Shown here in pieces: positions 17,955 to 27,128 of a stretch of 64,000 bases of DNA. The stretch comes from Variovorax beijingensis (lineage in GTDB: Bacteria; Pseudomonadota; Gammaproteobacteria; Burkholderiales; Burkholderiaceae_C), in NCBI RefSeq assembly GCF_007828835.1, contig NZ_VIVL01000001.1, positions 248,001 through 312,000 on the forward strand, given 5' to 3'. Under the pieces are notes generated by a model. That model was not told where the DNA came from. It was given only the letters and a program-made list of their open reading frames with translations, and made no database searches. Each line of letters starts with the position of its first letter. The first letter of the stretch is position 1. Position numbers and translations under genes: made by a program.

Positions 17955-18470
17955 TTGGCCACACAGTCCCCCTTTTTCGGCAAGCGTGATCGTGACACCG
18001 ACTCGTTGACCTCTCGTCCCGCGCCGTTGGTGGGCTCGGGCACCAATCTCTCGGGCTCGCCCGTCAATCCTTCGTCGCTGACCGCGCAGCAAGGGGGCCT
18101 CTCTGCAGCGACCGCGCCGGCCAAGGAAGGCGGCAGCAAGCTCACCGTCGGCCCCAACATCAAGCTCAAGGGCGTCGAGATCACCGATTGCGACACGCTC
18201 GTGGTCGAAGGCCTGGTCGAAGCAACCATGGACTCGCGCCTGATGCAGATCGCCGAACAGGGCGAGTTCAAGGGCTCGGCCGAGATCGACATCGCCGAGA
18301 TCCGCGGCGTGTTCGACGGCAACCTCACGGTGCGCGAAAAGCTCGTGATCCACTCGACCGGCAAGGTCACCGGCAAGATCCGCTACGGCAAGATCGTGAT
18401 CGAGGAAGGCGGCCAGCTGTCCGGCGAAATCAGCTTCGGCGCCAAGCCGTCGCTGCAAGCCGCAGCCTGA
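17955..18470 (+). CDS. Bactofilin (polymer-forming cytoskeletal protein)
   Basis: 171 residues. The central bactofilin domain (about 62-160) is a repetitive right-handed beta-helix: KLKGVEITDCDTLVVEGLVEA, FKGSAEIDIAEIRGVFDGNL, GKITGKIRYGKI-like turns, GGQLSGEI. The flanks are Pro/Ser-rich and disordered as usual. Bactofilins polymerise without nucleotide and organise cell-envelope processes. I chose TTG 17955 as start because GAGGAG lies at 17942-17947 with a 7-base spacer; the frame extends only 6 codons further upstream. Confidence 0.92.
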   Translation: MATQSPFFGKRDRDTDSLTSRPAPLVGSGTNLSGSPVNPSSLTAQQGGLSAATAPAKEGGSKLTVGPNIKLKGVEITDCDTLVVEGLVEATMDSRLMQIAEQGEFKGSAEIDIAEIRGVFDGNLTVREKLVIHSTGKVTGKIRYGKIVIEEGGQLSGEISFGAKPSLQAAA

Positions 18471-18489
18471 CCGATCAGGCTCTTTCGGC

Positions 18490-19275
18490 TCAGGCCGCCT
18501 CTTCAGGCGGCTTCCAACCCAGGCGCTCCAGCAAGGCACCGGCCGCGGCCGGTGCTTTCTCTTTGGCGCCGTTGATGAAGTAGACGAACACGTCGCGCTT
18601 CCTGGGTGCTTCGGCCCATTGCCGCGCGCGCTCGGCCCAGGTGTCGAGCGCCTTCGGCGCATAGCCGGTCTTGAGCTTGGCGTCGGCCATCATGAGCCGC
18701 GCATAGGCGAAGTCGCCTTCGGGCTCCTCGAACGAAGGAAACTTGTCCGCGTCGGTGAACACGGTCGAGACCTTGTGCTTCTTCGCGAGCGCCTGGTAGC
18801 CGGGCGTGATGAAGCTCGGGTGCCGCACGTCCATCACGTGGCGCAGCGCGCGGCTGCCTTCCTTTTTGGGCAGCAGCTCGAGAAAGGCCTCGAAATCTTC
18901 CGCATCGAAGGGCTTCGTGGGCATGAACTGCCACACGATCGGGCCGAGCTTGTCGCCGAGTTCGCTCACGCCGCTGTCGATGAAGCGCTTGATCGAATCG
19001 CCCGCGCTGGCCAGCACCTTGCGATTGGTGGCGAAGCGCGAGGCCTTCATCGAGAACATGAAGTCCTCCGGCACCTCGTCGTGCCATTTGCGGAAGGTCT
19101 CGGGCTTGAAGGTGCTGTAGTAGGTGCCATTGATCTCGATGGCGCTGACCTGGCGGCTTGCATAGCGCAGCTCCTTTGCCTGCGCGAGCCCCTTGGGATA
19201 GAAATTGTCGCGCCAGGGCTCGTAGGTCCAGCCGCCGATGCCCACCTTGATCCGAGTCGATGCTGCCTTGCTCAC
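18490..19275 (-). CDS. DUF72 family protein
   Basis: 261 residues from GTG 19275 (VSKAASTRIKVGIGGWTY), with GGAG just ahead. It has the DUF72 TIM-barrel signatures VGIGGWTYEPWRDNFYP, INGTYYSTF, FMFSMKASRFATN, VWQFMPTKPFDAEDFEAFL, MDVRHPSF and YFINGAKEKAP. The function is unknown; distant similarity to xylose-isomerase-like barrels is known. It is a stand-alone gene divergent from an M20 peptidase. The longer upstream frame lacks family similarity. Confidence 0.9.
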   Translation of the reverse strand: MSKAASTRIKVGIGGWTYEPWRDNFYPKGLAQAKELRYASRQVSAIEINGTYYSTFKPETFRKWHDEVPEDFMFSMKASRFATNRKVLASAGDSIKRFIDSGVSELGDKLGPIVWQFMPTKPFDAEDFEAFLELLPKKEGSRALRHVMDVRHPSFITPGYQALAKKHKVSTVFTDADKFPSFEEPEGDFAYARLMMADAKLKTGYAPKALDTWAERARQWAEAPRKRDVFVYFINGAKEKAPAAAGALLERLGWKPPEEAA

Positions 19276-19363
19276 ATTGCGCTCCGGGTTGAGATCGCCG
19301 CACTCTACGCGCGCTCGCCCAAGGGCGCAAAATGCGTTTTTTTCCTTCCCCGCGGAGAACCCG

Positions 19364-20871
<1,508 letters not shown>

Positions 20872-20875
<4 letters not shown>

Positions 20876-21738
20876 GCCCGGCGGCGGCGCAGCTGCTGCC
20901 TTTGCCGCAGCGGGTTTCGCTGCCCACGCCGGACGGCGAAACACTGCTGCTGCGCCGCCTTCCGGCGGCCGGCGCATCGCGCGGCGTCGTCGTGCTGGTG
21001 CATGGGCTCGGCGAGCATGCCGGGCGCTATCACCCACTTGCGGCGCGCCTGCACGCATGGGGCTTCGCAGTGTGGGCCCATGACCATCATGGCCACGGCG
21101 GATCGTCCGGTGCGCGCGGCGTGCTGCCCGGCGAACTGCGGCTGGTCGAAGACCTCGCGCTGGTTATCGACGATGCGCGGCGCGAGAACCCCGGCTTGCC
21201 GCTGCTGCTGCTCGGCCACAGCCTGGGCGGGCTGGTCGCGGCCAGCCTGGTGGCGCGCGGTGTGCGGCCGGTCGACGGGCTGGTGCTGTCCTCGCCAGGG
21301 CTCGACCCGGGCCTGAACTGGTTCCAGAAGGCGCTGCTCGCGGTGCTGCCGCGCATTGCGCCCGGGCTGCGCGTCGGCAACGGCCTGGACGACAACTTTC
21401 TTTCGCACGACCGGGCGGTGGTGCAGGCCTACCGCGACGATCCGCTCACGCACGACCGCATCGGCAGCCGGCTCGCTCGCTTTCTGGCGCACGAAGGGGC
21501 GATAGTGCAGCAGGCGGCGGCGCACTGGCCGGTGCCGACCCTGCTGCTGTATGCAGGCGACGACCGCCTGGTGGCGCCGGCCGCCAGCCGGGCCTTCGCG
21601 GCTGCCGCCGCGCCCGGCGGCATGGTCGAAGCGCAGTGCTTCGAATCGATGTACCACGAGATATTCAACGAGCTCGAGGCTGAACCCGTGTTCGCCGCGC
21701 TGCAGCGCTGGCTCGGCAAGCGCTTTCCGCCGGACTGA
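20872..21738 (+). CDS. Alpha/beta hydrolase, monoacylglycerol-lipase-like
   Basis: 288 residues starting at TTG 20872, overlapping the M20 stop by 4 bases (TTGA). It has the serine-hydrolase family signatures VHGLGEHAGRY (oxyanion side), AHDHHGHGGSSG, nucleophile elbow GHSLGG (Ser117), AGDDRLVAP (Asp) and MYHEIFNE (His). These are characteristic of monoglyceride-lipase/lysophospholipase L2-like enzymes (Hydrolase_4). The substrate is presumably a monoacylglycerol or lysolipid. It is likely co-expressed with the upstream peptidase. Confidence 0.88.
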
Positions 21739-21754
21739 AGAAGGAGGAAGCGCT

Positions 21755-22933
21755 TCAGGCGCTCGCGGCCGCAGCCGCGCGCCGGCGCGTCTGCGCGAGC
21801 CAGAGCAGTGCCGCGCCCGTGAGCGCCACCGGCACCAGCGAGCCGTAGTTCAGCAGCTGCCAGCCCTGCGTCGTGACCAGCACGCCCGAGGCGAATGAAG
21901 TCAGCGCGAGCGTCGCGAACACGCAGAAATTGAGTGCGCCCTGCGCCCGGTCGCGCTCTTCCGCGGTGTAGGCCGTGAGCGAGAGCGTGGTGCTGCCCGT
22001 GAACAGGAAATTCCATCCCACGCCCAGCAGGCACAGGGCCACGAGGAAGTGCTGCAGCGTCACGCCCGACAGCGCAACGGCGATGCAGCCAAAGTTCAGC
22101 GCGAGCCCCACGCCCATCACCGGCAGCGCGCCGAAGCGGCGGATCAGGTGGCCGGTGAAGAAGCCCGGCGCGAACATGCCGATCACATGCCATTCGAGCA
22201 CCAGCGCGGCGTCGGAAAAAGGCAGGCTGCAGATTTGCATGGCAATGGGCGTGGCGGCCATCAGCAGGTTCATCACGCCAAAGCCCAGCGCGCCCGCCGC
22301 GGCCGCCACAATGAACACCGGCTGGCGCATGATCTGAGACAGCGGCCGCCCGCCCAGCGCCTGCTGGCGCGTGAGCGTGGCGGGAAACTCGATGAAGCGC
22401 ATGACCACCATCGACACCAGCGCCACCGCCGCCAGCGCGATGTAGGCGCCCGCGAACGGCACCGCGAACGCTTCGCGCGTGGCGGCCGCGAGGTTGGGCC
22501 CCGCCACCGCGCCGATCAAGCCGCCGGCCATCACCAGCGACACCGCCTTCTCGCGCCAGGCCGGGGCCGCGAGTTCGGCGGCCGCGAAGCGATAGAGGTT
22601 GGCGTTGGCGTTGTAGTAGCCCGCCACCAGCGTGGCCAGGCACAGGAGCCAGAAGTTCTTCGAGATGGCCGCGAAGGCGCACAGCAAGGCCGAGCCCAGC
22701 CCCACCGCCAGCCCGATCTGGAACGACCCGCGCCGCCCGAAGTGCTGCTGCGTGCGCGCCACCAGCCCGGTGGTGAGCGCCCCGCCCACCACATAGCCCA
22801 TGACCGGCAGCGTGGCCATCCAGCCGCGCGGCGCGATGCCCAGGCCGACCAGCCCGTTGATGGCAATGAAGGTGACGTTGTTGGTCAGGAATAGGCCCTG
22901 GCAGATGGCGAGCAGCCAGAGGTTGCGGTTCAT
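21755..22933 (-). CDS. MFS transporter
   Basis: 392 residues with about 12 predicted TM helices in two halves. It opens MNRNLWLLAICQGLFLTNN and shows the MFS motif-A-like RTQQHFGRRGSFQIGL after TM2. There are no long loops and no extra domains. The substrate cannot be inferred. It is convergent with the hydrolase gene and separated from yidB by a terminator that serves the upstream gene, so it is probably transcribed on its own. Confidence 0.88.
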   Translation of the reverse strand: MNRNLWLLAICQGLFLTNNVTFIAINGLVGLGIAPRGWMATLPVMGYVVGGALTTGLVARTQQHFGRRGSFQIGLAVGLGSALLCAFAAISKNFWLLCLATLVAGYYNANANLYRFAAAELAAPAWREKAVSLVMAGGLIGAVAGPNLAAATREAFAVPFAGAYIALAAVALVSMVVMRFIEFPATLTRQQALGGRPLSQIMRQPVFIVAAAAGALGFGVMNLLMAATPIAMQICSLPFSDAALVLEWHVIGMFAPGFFTGHLIRRFGALPVMGVGLALNFGCIAVALSGVTLQHFLVALCLLGVGWNFLFTGSTTLSLTAYTAEERDRAQGALNFCVFATLALTSFASGVLVTTQGWQLLNYGSLVPVALTGAALLWLAQTRRRAAAAASA

Positions 22934-23022
22934 GGAGAAATGGCGGCGAAGGCGTGTTGCGGCATGGAAGGCTGCGGTTCTACGCGAATCGCCCTGGATG
23001 CGCCAGCCGAAATGCGGCAGGC

Positions 23023-23048
23023 AAAAAAAAAGCGCCCTCGCGGGCGCC
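23023..23048 (-). terminator. Rho-independent terminator after the YidB-like gene
   Basis: On the minus strand, GCGCCC (23047-23042), loop GCGA, GGGCGC (23037-23032), then a run of nine T (A-run 23023-23031 on the plus strand). It lies 28 bp after the stop of the gene at 23076. Confidence 0.9.
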
Positions 23049-23075
23049 GGAATTTCCGATGAGCAAACAGTTCGC

Positions 23076-23537
23076 TCAAGGCTGCCTGTTCTGCAGCAGG
23101 CTGCCGAGCGTACCCAGCAGGTCGTTCGGGTTGTCCAGGCCCTGCTCCGGCACCTTGCCGTGCGGCGTGAGCTGGTCGATCAGGGCCGGCAGCATGGTGG
23201 CCAGCATGGGCAGCAGCGTTTGCGCATTGATGCCAAGCTTGGAGGCGATGCTGGCGATGGTGTCGCTGCCCAGCGCGTTCTCCAACTGGCCGCCGGACAC
23301 GGGCTGGTTTTCGCCCTTGCCGATCCAGGAGCCGATCACGTCGCCCATGCCGGCCTGCTCGAATTTCGAGACCAGGCCTCCAAGGCCACCCGTGCCGCCG
23401 TTGTTGGCGAGCAGGCCGCCCAGCGCGCCAGCGAGGCCTCCCAGGTCTCCCAGCCCGCCGATGCCGCCGCCTTGCGGCTGCTGCTGTTGGGCGGCGCCCC
23501 CGAGAACCTGGCCGAGTACCGAATCGAGCATTCCCAT
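23076..23537 (-). CDS. YidB-like DUF937 family protein
   Basis: 153 residues from ATG 23537 (MGMLDSVLGQVLGG). Gln/Gly-rich linker at about 16-35, then a helical DUF937 core with LGGLVSKFEQAGMGDVIGSWIGKGENQPVSGGQLENALG and IASKLGINAQTLLPMLATMLPALIDQLTPHG. E. coli YidB has the same pattern; its function is unknown. The gene follows an M20 peptidase by 100 bp and ends at a strong terminator. Confidence 0.88.
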   Translation of the reverse strand: MGMLDSVLGQVLGGAAQQQQPQGGGIGGLGDLGGLAGALGGLLANNGGTGGLGGLVSKFEQAGMGDVIGSWIGKGENQPVSGGQLENALGSDTIASIASKLGINAQTLLPMLATMLPALIDQLTPHGKVPEQGLDNPNDLLGTLGSLLQNRQP

Positions 23538-23637
23538 GGACGTTTCCTTGGTGTGTGACAGAACCGCTGGCATTTTCCCAGCGCGAGGGGCCCCGGGCGA
23601 GCAAGCTTGTTTACTTTTAAGCCCGCAGCGTGACAAA

Positions 23638-24993
23638 TTACCTGGGACGCGGTGCGCGTTTCGGCAGCAATGCGGGGCTTACCCCTTGCACGCCGACCAG
23701 ACCCAGCACTGTCACCAGCGAATTCTGCGCGCCTTTCCAGGCATCTGTCACGTCGATCGATTCGCTCAGGGCATGGAAGCCGGTCGACTTTCCGCCGCCG
23801 CCGATGATGATGGCCGGGATGCCGTACGACATCGGCACGTTGGCGTCGGTGCTGCCGCCGCGCAGCAGCGTCTTGTGGCCGAAGGCGGTGTTCGAGCGGA
23901 CGGCCGCCTCCACGATCACCGAATCGGACGGCGTGCGCCCGCCCGGCCGGTCGCCGATCAGCTTGTTGCTGGCGCTCAGCGTCGCCACGTTCCAGCGCTT
24001 GTTCTCCTCGGCCACCGCTTCGTCGATGGCCGCGAGGATCTTCTTTTCGGTTTCCAGCAGCGACGCCATGTCGTCCGAGCGGATGTCGATGGCCATGCGG
24101 GCATCGGGCGCAATGGTGTTCACCGAGGTGCCGCCGCCCACGGTGCCGACGGTGAAGGTGGTCTTGGGAAAGCTGGGCGTGCGGACTTCGGCGATCTTGG
24201 CAATGGCGCGGCCCATGCCGTGGATGGCGCTGGGCACCTGGCCGAACGCGGCAAAGCTGTGGCCCCCCGGTCCCTTGAACGTGACTTCATAGCGATGGCT
24301 CGCCGTGCCCAGGACCAGCACGTTGCCGTCGGGTGAAGGCTCCAGCCCCACCATGCCGTCGATGTCGAGATGGTCGCGGAAGATGGCCTTCATGCCGCGC
24401 AGGTTGCCCAGCTCTTCCTCGCCGACATTGGCGACGAAGAGCAGGTCGCCCACGGTCTGGATCTTGTTGTCGTTGAGCACCTTGAGCCACGACAGCAGCA
24501 CCGACAGGCCGCGCGTATCGTCCGCGATGCCGGGCGCGTGGAGCTTGCCCTCATGCTCCTTCACCTTCACGTCGGTGCCGGCGGGGAACACGGTGTCCAG
24601 GTGGGCCGACACCAGAAGCTTGGGGCCGTTTCCGGTGCCCTTGCGCAGGCCGATCACGTTGCCTTCGGCATCGATCCTCGCGTCGGCGAGCCCGAGCGCC
24701 TTCATGCGTGCCAGGAAGGCTTCGGCGCGCTTGCTTTCCTTGAACGGCGGCGCTTCGATCTCGGTCAGCATCTTGAGGTCTTCGACCGAGCGCTCATGGT
24801 CGGCCTTGACCGCGTCGAGCAGCTTCTGGATCGCGGGCGCCGCCATCAGCTGGGTGAAGGTCTTGTCCACCTCGGGCGTGACCTGTGCCGGCGTGGGCGC
24901 CACGGCGGTGTTCTGGGCCTGCGCGCCGTGGACGGCGCAGAGCATGGCCAGCATAAGGGGAGCGAGCCGGAGGGCGCGGGGCGAACGAGGCAT
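23638..24993 (-). CDS. Exported M20/M28-type metallopeptidase
   Basis: 451 residues from ATG 24993. An N-terminal signal peptide (LRLAPLMLAMLCAVHGAQA, cleavage near 27) sends it to the periplasm. The peptidase-T-like zinc site is complete: LLVSAHLDTVFP, PGIADDTRGLSVLL, ANVGEEELGNLRG, GLEPSPDG, and a C-terminal His in GFHALSESID. The dimerisation domain carries HRYEVTFKGPGGHSFAAFG. AAGGA lies upstream of the chosen start. The substrate is probably a short peptide. It lies 63 bp after rsmE in the same direction. Confidence 0.9.
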   Translation of the reverse strand: MPRSPRALRLAPLMLAMLCAVHGAQAQNTAVAPTPAQVTPEVDKTFTQLMAAPAIQKLLDAVKADHERSVEDLKMLTEIEAPPFKESKRAEAFLARMKALGLADARIDAEGNVIGLRKGTGNGPKLLVSAHLDTVFPAGTDVKVKEHEGKLHAPGIADDTRGLSVLLSWLKVLNDNKIQTVGDLLFVANVGEEELGNLRGMKAIFRDHLDIDGMVGLEPSPDGNVLVLGTASHRYEVTFKGPGGHSFAAFGQVPSAIHGMGRAIAKIAEVRTPSFPKTTFTVGTVGGGTSVNTIAPDARMAIDIRSDDMASLLETEKKILAAIDEAVAEENKRWNVATLSASNKLIGDRPGGRTPSDSVIVEAAVRSNTAFGHKTLLRGGSTDANVPMSYGIPAIIIGGGGKSTGFHALSESIDVTDAWKGAQNSLVTVLGLVGVQGVSPALLPKRAPRPR

Positions 24994-25056
24994 GGCGTGG
25001 AGATCCTTTTCTTGTGATGGGGAGTGGGTGTGGCAAGCCTTCGCGGAAAGCATTCC

Positions 25057-25791
25057 TCAAGGGGCGGCGAGCAATACCAGCGCGGCGAGTGCTGCGGTTT
25101 CGGCGCGCAGCACGCGTGGCCCGAGCGTGACCGGCGCAAAGCCGCATGCCAGCGCTTCCTGTTCCTCGGCGCTGCTCAGGCCGCCCTCGGGTCCGCTCAG
25201 CACCAGCACGCTGCCGCCGGCCGGCGCCGAGGCGGTGGCATCGGCCAGGCCCCGCGTGCCTTGGGCGAGGCTCAGGACAAGGCGCAGCGTGGCGGCGCCC
25301 GCATTTGCGTCGGTCCATGCCGAGGGGCTCGAGAACGGCCGCACCGGATGGATCCGCGGCACGCGGTTGCGGCCGCATTGCTCGCAGGCGGCAATGGCAA
25401 TCGCTTCCCAATGCGTCCTCTTCTTCTCGGCGCGCTCGCCCGAGAGCCGCAGCACGCCGTGGGCCGTGGCCAGCGGCTGGATGCTCGCGACGCCCAGTTC
25501 GGTGGCTTTCTCGACCAGCCAGTCCATGCGCTCGTTGGCGGGCATGCCGACGGCCAGGTGCACCGCGCGCATGGCTTCGCGCTCGGCCGGCGCATGGGCG
25601 CCGATCGCCACCGACACATCGCTGCGCCCCATGCGCTCCACGGTTGCCGCGTATTCGCCGCCCGAGCCGTCGAACAAGGTGAGCGCGTCCCCGGGCTGCA
25701 TGCGCAGCACCTGCACGTGGCGCGCGGGACCGGGAGGCAGCTCGAGCGTGGCACCCGCGGTCAAAGGCACCGGGCAGTGGAAGCGGGGCAT
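25057..25791 (-). CDS. rsmE: 16S rRNA (uracil-1498-N3)-methyltransferase
   Basis: 244 residues. RsmE is a SPOUT-class SAM enzyme that methylates U1498 of 16S rRNA. The N-terminal PUA-like domain has RHVQVLRMQPGDALTLFDG. The trefoil-knot domain has MDWLVEKATELGVASIQPL, EQCGRNRVPRI, LVLSGPEGGLSSAEE and LGPRVLRAETAALAALV, all family hallmarks. It lies 8 bp after amgK, so it is co-transcribed. Confidence 0.96.
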   Translation of the reverse strand: MPRFHCPVPLTAGATLELPPGPARHVQVLRMQPGDALTLFDGSGGEYAATVERMGRSDVSVAIGAHAPAEREAMRAVHLAVGMPANERMDWLVEKATELGVASIQPLATAHGVLRLSGERAEKKRTHWEAIAIAACEQCGRNRVPRIHPVRPFSSPSAWTDANAGAATLRLVLSLAQGTRGLADATASAPAGGSVLVLSGPEGGLSSAEEQEALACGFAPVTLGPRVLRAETAALAALVLLAAP

Positions 25792-25799
25792 CTAGAGCC

Positions 25800-26894
25800 C
25801 TAAACCCTGCCGTAGGCGAAGCCGGTCAGCGCCGACGTGCCTTCGATCTCGTCGATCACCCGCAGCAGCGGCGTGAGTTCCATGTAGCGGCTGGCGGTGG
25901 AGCGGATGTAGGCGATGAAGCGCGGCGTGTCCGCCAGGTAGCGCGGCTTGCCGTCGCGCAGCGTCAGGCGGGCGAAGATGCCGGCCACCTTGAGGTGGCG
26001 CTGCAGTCCCATCCATTCGACCGAGCGGTAGAACGCGCCGAAATCGGCATCGACCGGCAGCTTGGCCTTGCGCGCCGCTTCCCAGTACCGGATGGTGACG
26101 TCGAGCACGAACTCTTCGTCCCAGCTCAGGAAGGCGTCGCGCATCAGGCTCGCGATGTCGTAGGTGATGGGGCCGTAGACCGCGTCCTGGAAGTCGAGCA
26201 CGCCCAAATCGGCATCGTTGCGGACCATCAGGTTGCGCGGCATGAAGTCGCGGTGCACGTAGACGCTCGGCGAGGCCAGGTTGTTCTCGACGATGAGCCT
26301 GAAGCTGCGTTCCAGCCGCTCCTTGAGCTGGCCTTCGACGGCAATGCCGCGGTGGCGCCCGATGTACCACTCGGGAAAAAGCGCCAGTTCGCGCTCGAGC
26401 AAGGCGCGGTCGTAGGGCGGCAGCACGTCCGGCCTGGAAGCCAGCTGCCAGCGGATCAGCGCATCGATCGCCTGGTCGTAGAGCGGACGGCTGGCGTCGG
26501 GCCGGGCCGGGTCGATCACGTCGAGCATGGTTTCGCGGCCCAGGTCGTCGAGCAGCAGGAAGCCGTGGGTCCGGTCCCACTCGAGCACCTGCGGCGCGGT
26601 CACGCCGGCCTCGGCCATCAGGCGGGCAACCTGCACGAAGGGCTCGCTGTTCTCCTTGTCGGGCGGCGCATCCATCACGATGCGGCTGGCGGCGCTCCCC
26701 GTGGCGTCGATGCGGAAGTAGCGGCGAAAGCTCGCATCGGCGGAGGCAAGGCGCACCGTCTCGGGCAGCAGGCCGTGCGCGGCGCCGATGCCGGCCAGCC
26801 AGTTCTGGAACGCCGCGGCCCGCTGCGGATCTGTCCAGAGAATGGCCGTGGCGGAGGGGATGGGCTCGGAGGCCGGGAGCGGGGGTGCTGTCAT
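25800..26894 (-). CDS. amgK: N-acetylmuramate/N-acetylglucosamine kinase AmgK
   Basis: 364 residues of the aminoglycoside-phosphotransferase fold. Catalytic loop VYVHRDFMPRNLMV (HxDxxxxN) and metal site GVLDFQDA are intact. AmgK phosphorylates the anomeric position of MurNAc/GlcNAc in peptidoglycan recycling, feeding MurU. The assignment rests on the fold and on its position divergent from lptD, the arrangement seen in Pseudomonas-type genomes. Here murU is not adjacent; a MurU-like gene lies at 45826-46563. The start is 234 bp from lptD on the other strand. Confidence 0.85.
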   Translation of the reverse strand: MTAPPLPASEPIPSATAILWTDPQRAAAFQNWLAGIGAAHGLLPETVRLASADASFRRYFRIDATGSAASRIVMDAPPDKENSEPFVQVARLMAEAGVTAPQVLEWDRTHGFLLLDDLGRETMLDVIDPARPDASRPLYDQAIDALIRWQLASRPDVLPPYDRALLERELALFPEWYIGRHRGIAVEGQLKERLERSFRLIVENNLASPSVYVHRDFMPRNLMVRNDADLGVLDFQDAVYGPITYDIASLMRDAFLSWDEEFVLDVTIRYWEAARKAKLPVDADFGAFYRSVEWMGLQRHLKVAGIFARLTLRDGKPRYLADTPRFIAYIRSTASRYMELTPLLRVIDEIEGTSALTGFAYGRV

Positions 26895-27128
26895 GGATAA
26901 TCGATTCTACAAATCCGCCTGGCGCGGCAACTCCTGCGGTCCTCCCTGGTCGAACAGAGTTGCCGCCGGCTCCTGCAACCTGCCGGCCTGCCGCGCCGTC
27001 CTCCCGACGATCCTTCGTTCCTGACCGATGCCTACGATCCAAAGCCCCCACGCTTGGCACCCTGTGCACTCGCAGCCTTCCTCGGGAAGACTGCGGACCT
27101 CCGCCGGAACGATGCGGCGGGAGGCCTG

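Noticed and set aside
27054..27128. Upstream start for LptD at 27054
   Set aside because: It would place 25 residues before a good signal peptide; ATG 27129 gives a normal leader.
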